Source of the DNA: Diprion similis
Lineage: Eukaryota > Arthropoda > Insecta > Hymenoptera > Diprionidae
Direction of reading: 5' to 3'
NCBI RefSeq assembly: GCF_021155765.1
Contig: NC_060106.1
Location: forward strand, 2,301,501-2,365,500
DNA length: 64,000 nt
Each line of letters begins with the position of its first letter. The first letter of the stretch is position 1. A program made the translations under genes and the position numbers. Shown here piece after piece: positions 21,447 to 32,005 of the stretch. The notes beneath the pieces were generated by a model. It did no database searches and was not told where the DNA came from. It saw only the letters and a list, made by a program, of their open reading frames with translations.

Positions 21447-21891
21447 TCAACAGAATATCACCGTTAGAAATCCATAACCGCATATTTTGTTGGCTTTTTT
21501 CTCAGTGTACTCAACCGAGAACTCATGTACTTCTGCAAAGTTCTGAGCCTCATCCAGCTTATTTTGCGGAAATTTAATAATCTCGGGGGCGATGTGCATT
21601 AAAAATGATATGACTCTTGTAAGTAGCCTAGAGCTTGTGGATGGTCCAACACCAAATTTTTGTGCCACTGTTCGTAGAGGAACCTTGTTCGCAGCAAACC
21701 TGTCATGAGAAAACTTTTATATAGCAGCTCCGATATTCCAACTGGCAATAGTTTTCTAAGTATTCACCATATAAATGATAGGACATGAATGTCTGCTGAA
21801 ATAGGATTAGATCTGCCGTGACCCCTATCAGAAGGAAAGTATTCGGAAGCCTCAAATTGTTGAATAAGCATTTCTGCTGTGCGCCTTTCAA
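21447..21891 (-). pseudogene. Harbinger transposase, N-terminal exons
   Basis: Two minus-strand blocks. One (to 21891) resembles the LPNTFLLI region before the helix-turn-helix. The other (to 21668) reads MAQKFGVGPSTSSRLLTRVI, a helix-turn-helix segment typical of the transposase N-terminus, then FAEVHEFS. Stops and probable introns separate them from the catalytic part. Confidence 0.6.
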
Positions 21892-22758
21892 AGCGAAAAT
21901 GCGTCTTGAACTAAAAAATAATTAATGAAGCTTTCATATACCGCTCGGTCATGTGTTTAAAGACTAATTGACACCAGATTATTTATTCGATGTTTATTAA
22001 TATTTCTGGGCGAGATACACTATATAAAAATGTCAAAAAAATTAGGTATCCAACATGCCCCCTAAGTAAATTTAGATATATCATAGGTTCTAAAGAGATT
22101 CCTTGAAAATGTACAAAAGCAGACTAGATCATAATTTTTCCTACATCGCAAATAATGTGACGTTACTTGACCAACTGCGACTGTCAGTTTTTCAAGCAAG
22201 TGATAAATAAGCCAATCAATTGAACGCAAAGGTAATTTTCATGTTTGTAAATGAATGTCACAAATATTGTATGTTAATAATGTCACCAGCATGCCCAAGG
22301 GCAAGAAAATTCGCATTGCCGCTGAAAAGATAAAAATTCATATGCAGCAAGTCAAGTTGTCCCTATCTCTTGTAATATACCTACTAGCAATAATCTCTAA
22401 TAAGCTGAAAAAATGTGTACATCCATACTTCGATATCCGACATACGGTGGATTACGCCAATGAAATTTATTATTTTCTGAATCTCTTGTTTATTTTTCGA
22501 CCCCAGTAAGTCATCAGCACTGCTAGACGAAGATTCAATGATGTCTAATAAAATTGTTGCAGTCACAAGGTTTATTCTGACTCCACGAGCGGCAGCCATA
22601 ATTGCACTGCTTTGACATCGACTCCCGATTTCAGTGCAATATTTTATGCACTCAGTGCTAAATTCATGCACCGGAAGTGCCAGTGGAACACGCGTGAAAA
22701 ACGAGTCTACCCTAGTGCGCACTCACCAGTGCAGCCAGTGGAAAACGCTATAACTACA

Positions 22759-23440
22759 GTATTGGCGCTGCAGGCACCACACGTGCGTCGTCCTGTGGCG
22801 TCATCTCGTCGCTGCTCCTCGCTATCCGAGGATTGGCTCGTGTCGGATGCGCTCGACTGGTTTCGGGAGCACAGGCGATTCCCTTGCGCGGGTAAAGCTT
22901 GCAGCTTTGCGTTTAACCAGAGCAACTCCCGATCTATGCGCTGTTCCCTCCGAGCGTTTTGCTCTTCCATATTAATTATTTTCAGCGTTAGCTTCGTGAT
23001 CGCCTCCAGGATGTCTTCATCACGCTAAGCAGTTTCCTCCAAGGGAGCGGCCGAGGGTCGTCGCGGCTTCCTTCCAACCTTCTTGCGCGCGCCTTGAGAA
23101 ATTTCCTCATCCTGCGAGACGGTTGTTTTGTAATCCCTTTCCAGACTTCGCAATCTGTACCAACGTCGCGGCGGTGGTAGCATTCGTGCATTATCTGCCC
23201 GTGCGTTCTCAGCTGGATTGTTTCGGTCGCCAGGTTGACCTAACGTTGTTGACGGCGTAAGCGTCGGGTCGCCTGTTCGCGCTGTCGAAGATGCGGCGCC
23301 GCGCTGATCCACCGGCGCGTTAATACGTGGATCGTCTCCTGCCGGCTCCTTCCCTCGGCCGGTGCGTCGATGTTCCCCTCGCGTCGCGTCTTCGGCGACA
23401 TCTTTCTTCTCAGCGCGTCGTCGGTGTTTTGATTTCTATT
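22759..23440 (-). pseudogene. Gag-like reading frame of an unidentified retroelement
   Basis: One minus-strand frame runs from about 23440 to the Gypsy LTR boundary, broken only by TAG at about 23027. It is GC-rich and encodes a polar, Arg/Pro-rich protein with RRWYRLRSLERDY, a basic patch (KKVGRKPRRP), a likely helix ILEAITKLTLKIINMEE and an acidic Ser tail. It resembles the N-terminal half of a retroelement Gag in composition only; I cannot name a family. The minus-strand Gypsy inserted at its 3' side, so its continuation would lie left of that element. Confidence 0.4.
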
Positions 23441-24785
23441 AAGCGGACGAGAGCGTGATTAATTTTCGTTATTTACGCAACTAACAAGAAATAAATAAGC
23501 CTACTTTCTGTTTTGCTTTGCGAATTTATCTTAAATTTTCCTACGCAACCTTAGTTTTTTTTTTTTTTTTTTTGGTTTATTGTTTTATCCACGTCCGCCG
23601 TCTTGTTTGTTTTGGTTTTCGTGAGAGCGTCGCAGGCTCGATGAATCGCGGATCGAAATTCGTTTAGTACTTTGTACATTACTAGTTTCCACGAAGCTCG
23701 GTCGACGCGGAAATTTTTTGCGTAATTTCCATAAACGGTTTTATTCCGTTTCGGCGAATTAATTCGGTTTGCCGCGCTTTCGGCGTCTTTTCCGGTGTTT
23801 CGCCAAGGTTTGCGGTAACCATGTGATGGCGAACGGAGGGTTGGCTTTACTTTTCATTCAGTACTGGCTCCGGTAACAGTTTATGTTTTGTACGCGGACG
23901 TTCTGTGGATGTTTGAAGTAATCTTAACCCGTTCGGCTAGAGCACGGTTTTGTTTTCAAACCTTGCGCCTTGTCGTTTCTCCAGGTTGTTTATTTATCTC
24001 TTGGGGAAAGGTGTTGGTATCCCCGCTCGACGCGTATGCTCGTAGGTAGAGTCAGATGCCTGCGAGTACGTGAGTCATGGTCTAGGTGTGTTTAGGAGTG
24101 TGTGTGGATGGTTCTGTAATATAGCGGTAGATCAAGGACTAATTTGATTGATATAATCGACCAGAATCTATTTCGTTTCGTACTTCCAATAATACTCACC
24201 CTTGTTAGAGAATTTATTTCTGTTTCTCTGAGCCTCCTTCTTCATATTCTGACATCCTGATGAATTAATGAATTTCCTCGGGAATTGCACTTTCAAATAT
24301 CACCTCGTGTCACTGAGAATATCAGTTCCTATACAAAGTCAGATAAAGATAAAGTGTACGGACTTATCCGGATTTATCACTCGGATTATCTAGATGCGGA
24401 ACATAGATAAAAAATTACTCTAGCAACCCTCCCTCCATGTAGGTTGTCAGCGTGAATAGTTGCTAGGTTGGCAGCTTGCGTTTTAGAAAAGGGATGCCAC
24501 GCACGGAGAAAGCAGGCCGCCAGTCGATACGGACCATTGGCAACTAACACTATGGTAACCTTGTCTTAAAAATTAAACAAAATGAAGCAATATCCGTACA
24601 AACTATTGTGTTATGAATGATCCACAAGAAAGACAGCAAACAGTCCCTGCTCTTAACATCGATTTCGTATACTAGTAACTACTAACTTCTTACTTCTATG
24701 GGTACCCGTATGGGCCTCAGATATGGCGCCACTTTTGCTTTCGGAAATTTCATACAATGCCATTTTACGACTACGTTTCAAGCAT
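23441..24785. other. Unassigned DNA between the gag-like frame and the phased repeat
   Basis: Contains an 18-base T run near 23558. The GC-richer part (23600-24120) could be the leader or LTR of the gag-like element, since it lies upstream on the same strand, but I find no LTR ends. Nothing else is supported. Confidence 0.4.
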
Positions 24786-24917
24786 TTCACACCAATCACT
24801 AAGTATTTCACAACTATTCCACGTTATTTCACGATCATTTCACAAGTATTTCACGCCATCTCAAGAGCCCTTCACACTATTTCGTACCATTTCAAAATCG
24901 ACTGTCCTAACTATTTC
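24786..24917 (+). repeat. Phased TTTCAC motif array
   Basis: TTC cores of ATTTCAC-like motifs occur at 24786, 24807, 24817, 24828, 24839, 24850, 24860 (as CTC), 24871, 24881, 24891 and 24915. Spacings from 24807 to 24891 are 10, 11, 11, 11, 10, 11, 10 and 10, averaging 10.5 bp. The spacers are not conserved, so this is not an ordinary tandem repeat. Two overlapping short plus-strand frames cross it and are probably incidental. Confidence 0.7.
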
Positions 24918-25383
24918 ACAAGTGGTTACCCCCTCGCTGTCGACGTTTTGCATGTATGTAGAATCTGAGTTGAAAGATATGGACTCAAAAACATCAAGGA
25001 ATTTTCTGAAGGACATACTAAAACGCATTTTAACCATCAAAGAGAAAGAGTAGAATTGTCATCGTGCATGTTCGTGAATGTTCAATGTATGAAGTTTCGA
25101 TCCGTATTATGACACATTATGATAAAAAAGAATTAAAAGAAAATGAAAATGAAAAAAAATAATGAAATCGTTTTTCGTAGAAATGTCTTATGTTTAATTA
25201 ACGACTTCTGAATTACGTACAGAATGTTGCGTTGCCTATACGTATATAGTTTAACGCATACGATTTCGTATAGCTATTGCCGCGCTGGAACTTTACACTA
25301 TGCGAAACACTATGCGTCAATGGTAGGCAATCAGATATTCCCCGGCGGTTTTTTTTAAACAACCTGAATATACCAATATATAT
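24918..25383. other. Unassigned AT-rich DNA
   Basis: No gene recognised. It ends with a short ATATAT tract next to the GATA-rich unit that starts at 25384. Confidence 0.5.
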
Positions 25384-26192
25384 TGTAACGTTGAATTCTG
25401 TTACCCTCTGACAAGGACTTACCGTTGACACTTTGGCGCGATTCTCTAACTTTTCGATACGATATTAAACGATAAGGAAAGGTACTCGTTGGGCGCCAGA
25501 CGCTTCAGCGAAAAGATACGATACGGTAGTGATAGTTAGAGAATCCGTTGTATGGCTGGCTAGGCTCAGGTACTCACACGAACTGGTAGAGTGGCGATAT
25601 CCAAGGCAGTTACAATAGTTGAGGAATAAGGGAAGTAAAGAAATAAAGAAGTAAACCCGAGTCAAGGAAATTAACAAGTCTATCAGTCATGTATTGTCAA
25701 TTAATTCACAAGCGTTAGATCATTCAAATTTGTTACAGAAAGATAGTGAAAGATAAATAATCAACGAGAGTAGTTTAAAAGATTTTCGATGGAGGAAGTT
25801 AAACGATAACTCGAACAAAAATGATAGTTAACAAAAGAAATTAGTCGTAGGTCGGGAGAAGTGATATAATACAAAAAGATTACTCCAAACTTCACGCCAC
25901 TGGGCGACGTGATATTACTCAAGTTTTCGAAAAAACGACACTACGAGAATTGGTAATTTGTTAAGTTACAACAAGAGTGAAACTTTAGCGAAAATCAATA
26001 GTTGACGGAATTAACGATAGCTCGGAACGGTAGTGACAATAAATTGAATAGAAATTACGATAAACGGTAATTAGCAAGAGTGATTTACAGTGATCGACAA
26101 TTTACAAGTATCGGTAGCTTATACGAGAGAATAATTCACAGCAAGTGAATCGGTAATTTACAACGGTCAAAATTACGAGATTAAAGTAACAA
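25384..26192 (-). mobile_element. GATA-rich LTR-like unit, interrupted by a DNA transposon
   Basis: Begins (plus orientation) TGTAACGTTG directly after ATATAT. At 25488-25498 it carries GTTGGGCGCCA, whose complement TGGCGCCCAAC matches the tRNA-Lys type primer site. To the right it is dominated by degenerate ACGATA/GATACGATA motifs without coding. Two further units (60593-63021 and 63031 onward) share this arrangement, and 47468-49266 shares the GATA-rich body. It is interrupted by the transposon at 26193-29349; the piece 29350-29377 is probably its continuation. Confidence 0.5.
25488..25498 (-). promoter_or_regulatory. tRNA-Lys-like primer-binding motif
   Basis: Minus strand TGGCGCCCAAC, complementary to the 3' end (GTTGGGCG plus CCA) of arthropod tRNA-Lys. 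Eleven bases match; further bases do not. The same motif recurs at 60750-60760 and, with one change, at 63225-63235. Confidence 0.4.
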
Positions 26193-29100
26193 GGGAGCAT
26201 CCATTAATTACGTAAGGTGTCCAGGAGGGGGGGGGGGGGGGTCGACCCGAATCATACCAAATCTCACTTGGGGGAGAGGGGGGGGCTTGGCAAAGTTATG
26301 GAACACAGCAAAACAGAATTTTCCGAAGAAAGGAAATTTGGCTTAGCACGTTCAACATGAGATCAACGAGCTTCTGAGAGAAGCGGCGGAGAGAAAGGCT
26401 CCAAATACTTTAGCGTTCCTTTATAAGATAGGTTGAATACCTTTTTTCTTTCTCCCATTTTTGTTTTGACATAGTTCAATATTTAAAAATTTTCTGTTAT
26501 TTTAAAAATCGTACAGTAACTTAATGTGAATGATAAGTACATTATGTGTTCAAAATGAAAAAAATCATTATCCTATTTTAAACGTATCTAATTTATCAGT
26601 CTTGAGTTTTCATAGCGATATTTTGATTCCAGGGAAACACTAAGACCTCTGATAGTTTTTCAATTCAAGGTGAAACGAGCGTTCAGAGCGTTTCAAGTGT
26701 AGAATGTGCAAGTCGGACTGAGATGAGCGTTCAGAATATTCATAATGAAGAATCTGCGATTCAGAGTAATGAGATCACTCATACTGATCAACAGCTCAGG
26801 GACCAACCTCAGCCGGCAGGTTAGTATTCACCCTTCTTTGTATGTGCGACGTTTTCTTTATTTTTTCCTTACATTACAGGTGAAATAAAACGGGAAACTC
26901 AGCCTCTTGTTATCAGTGACGATAAGGATGAAATTACGTCAACTTCTACACTATCCACTGTACGTCCTACCTCAGCACAAGATGCTATTAAAAAAGAAAT
27001 TGCTAGAAGACGCGTAAAGCTAGATTTGACGGAAAGACGCAAGGGATCTCTTGTTACTGACGGCACCGAACACGACAAGGTACGTAAGTTGCGGCAAGAA
27101 ATTGATGATTATGAGAAAAAACTCAAACATAAGGAGATACAGAGAGTGTACTCGATAAAGCACAGAAAAAATAAAAAACAAAAAATGATTGAATTCTGTT
27201 CTAAAAATCCTGATGAAGCGAAATCGCTGATACCTCAAGCTAGCTCTCGACGTCCACGCTTAAAGGAAGAGCAGCCTGAATTGCTTAAAACAATTAGTGA
27301 TTTAGCTATGTTTGGTGCGTTTGCTGAGGAACGGCGTCGCTGTGAAATTGTTCGCACTGTCCATAGTCTTTCAGAGCTTACCGAAAAACTAATCGTGCTG
27401 GGATTCAATATTTCACGAAGCGCTGCTTATATTCGACTGTTGCCTAGGCGAGCAGATACGCGAGAGGCTAAGCGCCACTTAGTGACTGTACCAGTGAAGC
27501 TAACAATAAGTCGTCCTGAAGCAGACCATCATAAAGCTCACCAAGACCAATACTTTTCTGTGGCATCCATTAGGTCACTAGAAACTATAGCCTCAATACT
27601 TGGCTCTGATTCTGTGTCATTTTTATCTCAAGATGACAAAGCCTGAGTTCCCATAGGACTAACAGCGGTAAACAAACAAGCGCCTTCACTAATGCATGTT
27701 GAATATAAAGTGTCGCTACCAGATCACGACTTTATAATTGCTGCAAGGCATAAATTGATTCCGAGTGTCTATGCTTTGTGTGACGTGAATCCCAATGAGA
27801 TGGGGCGGGTAGAAGTCGTCTCATAGAGTGGACCAACATACATAGCTATCCGAAGTGGTAAGCACTCGTCTTCTACTGCAACTAGTCACGCTCAAGACTT
27901 AGACACTCTCCTAACTCTAGAGCCTTTTCTTAAATTCATGAAGAACGGAGATGGTAAAGTCAAGCCTGTCCTTATTATTTCGAGCGACGGCGGTCCCGAC
28001 GAGAACCCGCGATATCGAAAAGTAATCGCACATGCCATAGAGCATTTCAAAAAATATGATCTGGACGCAAAATTCATAGTGACTAATGCCCCTGGCAGAA
28101 GCGCTTTCAACAGAGTAGAAAGACGCATGGCTCCACTCAGCCGAGAACTAACAGGTGTTTGTCTTCCCCATGACTCTTTTGGGACACATTTTGACTCCAG
28201 CGGCAAAACAGTTGATGATGACTTAGAAAAAAATAATTTCAACAGAGCAGGAGAAAGTTTAGCTGAAATATGGTCTACAGTGTGCATTGATGGACACGAA
28301 GTAGTCAGTAACTACATTGACCCAAACAACGACATTTCAAACGTCCCAGATTTTCCAGCTGAAGAATGGTACACCGAGCATGTTAGAGAGAGTCAATATT
28401 TACTTCAGGTATTTTTTTAGCATTTTTCTGGAAAATTGAAACAAGCATTTGTGCCAACAAATGCATTTTTGTCGAGAATTGAAAATAATTATTGTTTTAG
28501 GTTGTGAAATGCGATGACCGGCAGTGCTACAGCCCACGTCGGAGTTCTTTGCATTTGGTTATACACGATCGTTTTTTGCCAGCCCCATATCCTATCACTC
28601 AAGTTAATGGACATCCGACGATTCCAAATCCTGGAGATCATGACGGAAAATCATTTGCTTCATTCTTAATTCGCCACTGCCTACCGATGCAACCGTTGCA
28701 CGCCTTCATGAGCATGCCTAATGACCTGTATTGCCCAAGCTTACGTGATGATATAAAAAACAGATGCTGCAGTACATGTGGTATCTACTTTGCATCGATC
28801 ACAAAAGTCGCAGAGCATCGACGTGCGGCCCATCATGCACGAGCTGTACAAACTCGTAAATTGCGACCCTCGCGGATTGTCACAAGACAAGCTAATGAGC
28901 TTCTGTGTGCAAGCGACAACGGTTTAGAGTGGCTGAATCAGAGCGAAGTTGAAGGAGCACACGATTTCATTGAAAATCACTTGGATATGTTGGTTCCAAT
29001 AGTCACTCTTGAGACTGTGCACGAGTCTCCATGGACTGAATTAGAATAAATATTTTCTTATTTTCGTTTAATTATTTAATATCTAATTTTATCACTGTGA

Positions 29101-29349
29101 TTTAAGATTACAGAAATATTCTCAAATACTAGTCTTTGCTAGTCTTAAATAAAAATAATTAAGCAAATTGTTTTTTTTTTTTTTATAAATTCAACGCTTA
29201 AATACCCAAAATACAAATTTTGAAAAATCTCACGTGAGATTAGGAAAGGGGGGAGGGAGTCGAGAAAAATCTTATACTGTATCTTACCAAGGGAGGAGGG
29301 GGGGTCAAAAAATTCTCAAAAATACCTCACGTAATTAATGGACGCCCCC
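26193..29349 (+). mobile_element. DDE DNA transposon with G-rich ends (superfamily not assigned)
   Basis: Ends are inverted: the left GGGAGCATCCATTAATTACG is matched by the right end read in reverse, GGGGGCGTCCATTAATTACG, with two mismatches in 20. Just inside both ends lie G-runs and a CTCACxTGxG-type patch. The interior encodes one spliced transposase gene. I see no perfect target duplication. TIRs of this G-rich, CCAT-AATTACGT type are widespread in insect genomes, but I will not assign a superfamily from memory. Confidence 0.85.
26633..29049 (+). pseudogene. Spliced DDE-type transposase gene, two nonsense codons
   Basis: Exons 26633-26819, 26880-28408 and 28501-29049 join in phase with GT-AG introns (GTTAGT...ACAG; GTATTT...TTTTAG). 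The first exon(s) further left are not identified. The protein has a Ser/Gln-rich start, a basic coiled region (EIDDYEKKLKHKEIQ) and a helix-turn-helix-like block. Candidate catalytic residues lie in SQDDKA (Asp), ISSDGGPDENPRY (Asp) and NRVERRMAPLS (Glu). A C-terminal Cys/His finger (CCSTCGIYF plus HRRAAHH) follows. Stops at 27644-27646 (TGA after DDKA) and near 27824 (TAG) disable it. The D-D-E assignment is inference from conserved-looking motifs. Confidence 0.75.
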
Positions 29350-29964
29350 TAAGTAAATTCGAATTAGGTAATATATGAGTTCTGGAACACAATAGCGGCG
29401 TTCCGAGGGGGGGTCCCCCCCGATTCCCACGGGCCGTCCAGGGCGGCTGCAGTGGCACTGGGGGAGGGGGGGGGGGGGGGGGGTCCGCGGGAAAGAGGGA
29501 TGTGGGGGGGGGGGGAGGCAACATTCCTGTCGGGTCTTGTTCGACGGCGGGAAACTCTAAGTTAGATAACGCAAGACCACTTGAAAAAATTACTGGAAAT
29601 GCGGCCTTTCTGGTCAATGCCGATAAAGAACGCAGTGACTTGTAATGTGAATAAATCTGCACATAAAAAATTTTATCGTGAATGCCGGATGCAGCTGTTA
29701 GAATAAATCTGTCACCCATACGAGATTCTTGAAAAAATTATTACAAAATGCCAGATATCGGTTACGGGACGATGGAGAGCGGGGGCGATGCATGAAAAAA
29801 TTTTCCCCACAAAATGAAGGTTGAGTTTTGTTTGATGGGGGAATTGTGGTGGGGATGGATGGTACGTAAAATGCCGACTCATTTCGAAAGTCACTCTGTT
29901 CTCATCGTCTCCTCGTCATGAACTGTTCGCACCTGTGAAAAAAGGGACTCTCACCGAAAACGCT

Positions 29965-30177
29965 ATGGATTTGGGAAAAATCAACCACGTCAGCCGCCTG
30001 GAGAATCTGCCGACTAAGAAGATGTCGGAACTCGAAATTGGAGAGGTGTATGGCGTCACCGGACTACGACTGGTCAAAACGAAATTCGGGGTACGTGTTC
30101 TGGCCGAGATTGTGGGGGAATACAGCGTCTTCTTACCACCAAGAATCGCGAGAATTTTGCAAGAAGATTTGAATTAG
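29965..30177 (+). pseudogene. TIR gene 1, left copy, truncated
   Basis: From ATG 29965, 70 codons: MDLGKINHVSRLENLPTKKM, then SELEIGEVYGVTGLRLVKTK and FGVRVLAEI. TAG at 30175-30177 ends it after EDLN, where the right copy reads through for about 34 more residues (CAG to TAG in the left copy). This small protein family, with an L-P-x-KKMSEL-x-IG-x-Y-x-V-T-x-L-x-x-V-x-TKFG core, recurs in arthropod Maverick-like elements; its function is unknown to me, and an OB-fold-like strand pattern is possible. It is transcribed inward from the element end. Confidence 0.65.
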
Positions 30178-30317
30178 CTGACTGAAATGAGTAATATGGC
30201 TGGGGAAATCGGCTACAGTTGAAATACTAAGGGGGAGTTCAATAAGTTTGAATTTTCGTGCAGTTAGGTGCCATAAATAATTCACATCATCCCCTCCACT
30301 TTCACCAAATTCGAGGG

Positions 30318-30352
30318 GATAAAAGCTGGTGTGCGGAGGGAACAAACAGTCA
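30318..30352 (+). promoter_or_regulatory. Core promoter of TIR gene 2 (left): TATA-like box plus initiator
   Basis: GATAAAAG at 30318-30325 is followed about 28-32 bp later by ACAGTCAGTC (30346-30355), matching the arthropod initiator TCAGT. The ATG of TIR gene 2 lies about 56 bp downstream. Spacing and motifs are those of a compact RNA polymerase II promoter. Confidence 0.6.
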
Positions 30353-30407
30353 GTCTTCTACAGATATTTAAGAATAATCGAGCTCAGCATCCCTCTGCAA
30401 CGTGGAG

Positions 30408-30562
30408 ATGATCCTGGACGTGCAATGTTTTATCGGTCATGGCAACCAGCGTGTACGCAAAAAAGTCGCAGCTATCTACGAGGTAACCATACACGAGGAA
30501 GGCAGTCATCATCGTCTTCACTGCAACCAGATACCACAGATCTTCGGCGCACACCAAGGTAG
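30408..30562 (+). pseudogene. TIR gene 2, left copy, 5' fragment
   Basis: ATG 30408 begins MILDVQCFIGHGNQRVRKKV and continues AAIY before diverging from the right copy exactly where the TIR similarity ends. The rest of the frame (to TAG about 30560) is unrelated. The family opening M-I-L-D-V-Q-C/G-F is common in insect mobile-element proteins; the full gene is in the right arm. Confidence 0.6.
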
Positions 30563-30625
30563 GTTCGTTAACTCCGAATCGTCAATTCTTCAATCCCTAG
30601 ACTTACCTCCTTTTACATTTATACA

Positions 30626-31924
30626 ATGGCCGAAATCGCAACCCTACGCCGCAGACGTGGATCTATCAAGGCATCTATTACAAATCTAAACAAAGTGCTA
30701 GACGGTTGGGTGCGTCTAGGAGTAGCTCAACGCGATGCTGAGTACTTACAAGCATATCTAGAAGAAGTGCAAGAGGCTTTCTCCGGGTTTTCCGAAATTC
30801 AAAACGAAATCGAAAAGCTAGACGAAACCGAAACAGAAAAACGAGGCGAAATGAAAGCAAGGTTCTATACCGTGGTCGGAAGAACAAAAAAACTCTTACG
30901 CGAGCATCACGGCACGTCGTCGGACGTCTCTTCTAGGGCATCTACCCCAGCAGAGAGCTCTACACCGATCCCAGTCGCGTTACCAAAGATCGAACTGCCC
31001 AAATTCGACGGATCATCGGAGGGATGGGCTGCGTTCTATGATTTATTAAGCTGCCTGATCGACAAAAACGAAAATCTACCCGCGGTCCAGAAACTACAAT
31101 ATTTGAGATTCTCATTGACAGGCAGGGTAGCTAGTGCAATACAATCACTAGAAACTACAGAGGCAAATTACGCGGCTGCACTTCAAGCCCTGAGAAAGAA
31201 GTTCGAATGTGAACGTCGGGTCCTTCGACGTCATTGGGAGATTCTATATGAATATCCACGCTTACCGAGAGACACGTCAAGCGCGCTTACCAATCTCGTC
31301 GATACCTTTAACCAGCATACGCAAGCACTCATAAATCTAAAGGCAACCGTGGATCTATGGAACATTCCTCTCGTGAACCTAATTTCATCCACGGTCAGTC
31401 AGAATACAGCCTGGCAGTGAGAACTAACCTTAACAGACAATAAGATGCCGGCCTACACAACGCTCTTGGAATTTTTCGAGAAACGAGCCAACTGCTCTGA
31501 TTTCACATAACAGACCGGAACCACGAACGCAACCAAGAACAGCTCGCAGCGCGATCACAAGAAAAACCGAAAGGGGAAACCATCCCATGAACAGCCGCGA
31601 GCGCAAACTTTCGCTACAACGAATTCCGTAGCGTGTCCAATCTGCAATGAGGAACATCGCATATACACGTGCGATCGTTTTCGCGCCTTGTCAGTCGACG
31701 ACAAGTGGAAAGCAGGCAGTGATGCTTCACTTTGCACTAATTGCCTTGAAAAGGGTCATTCGAATAAACAATGCAAGACAGAACGTACTTGCCACACTTG
31801 TCGTAAGCGGCATCACACCTTCCTGCATAAAAATAAACCGGCAGGTAACCAACAAGCGGCTGGCCAGCCAAATCCTTCAACTAGTCAACCGCTGTCCGAA
31901 GACTCAACGGTAGCGAAAGCATGA
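30626..31924 (+). pseudogene. BEL/Pao Gag
   Basis: 264 intact codons from ATG 30626 start LRRRRGSIKASITNLNKVLD, then a coiled region. The DUF1759-like core follows: LPKIELPKFDGSSEGWAAFY, QKLQYLRFSLTG, ALQALRKKFECERRVLRRHW. After TGA 31418-31420 and further stops come the zinc-knuckle block CPICNEEHRIYTCDRF, CTNCLEKGHSNKQC and CHTCRKRHHTFLH, typical of BEL Gag. It would form the particle shell and bind RNA. Confidence 0.85.
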
Positions 31925-32005
31925 CTAGATAGCCCCGCCGATCCAACCAACAGACCAAACCCTAACGCAATCACCCTCGTAGTCAACTCGGCCACCAGTG
32001 ATATC

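Larger units (their letters stand above)
18609..22750. mobile_element. PIF/Harbinger DNA transposon (4.14 kb)
   Basis: Terminal inverted repeats begin TAGCGTTTTCCACTGGCT and continue imperfectly for about 35 bp with a GAGTGCGCACT block. The 3-bp duplication TAA (18606-18608 and 22751-22753) is the usual Harbinger target. Inside are the two proteins typical of the superfamily in opposite directions: a Myb/SANT-like protein (plus strand) and a DDE transposase (minus strand). Both carry disabling changes. Confidence 0.93.
3846..22758 (-). mobile_element. Gypsy-family LTR retrotransposon, heavily interrupted host of nested insertions
   Basis: Read on the minus strand: LTR (18346-22758, split by a Harbinger transposon), primer-binding region, gag (17896-17079), protease (17095-16933), MITE, then RT up to the Copia insertion at 15263, and RNase H-like coding on the far side of the Copia (4099 down to about 3960). 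The left end near the C-run at 3841-3856 is approximate and I found no second LTR there, so the 3' end is probably lost. Gag has the FWKHEP-x-WFFQ-type start and a basic CFYHKRFG-type tail typical of one arthropod Gypsy group. Nonsense codons and frameshifts make it inactive. It is the oldest layer in this part of the window because the other elements lie inside it. Confidence 0.8.
18346..22758 (-). repeat. Gypsy 5' LTR split by a Harbinger transposon
   Basis: In plus orientation the LTR begins TGTAGGGAATGC at 18346 and ends ACTACA at 22758, giving matching TGTAG/CTACA termini. Without the Harbinger insert (18609-22750 plus one TAA) it is about 268 bp. The Harbinger lies only five bases from the LTR end (CTACA, 22754-22758). 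The LTR boundary was recognised only after removing the Harbinger. No partner LTR was found on the left. Confidence 0.7.
29378..30479 (+). repeat. Left terminal inverted repeat of the Maverick-like element
   Basis: Matches the reverse complement of 43519-44819. Similarity ends at GCAGCTATCTAC (30479), within the second TIR gene. It contains long G-runs at 29459-29482 and near 29506-29516 that the right copy has in shorter form. Confidence 0.88.

Noticed and set aside
22055-22072. GCCCCCTAAGTAAATT occurs both here and at 29344-29359, just outside the DDE transposon end
   Set aside because: Sixteen shared bases in AT-biased DNA can occur by chance over 64 kb, and no inverted partner or TSD was found at the first site.
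29341-29377. A 6-bp target duplication for the Maverick-like element
   Set aside because: Left flank (TATATG) and right flank (CTTATA) do not match, and the right flank is altered by another transposon.
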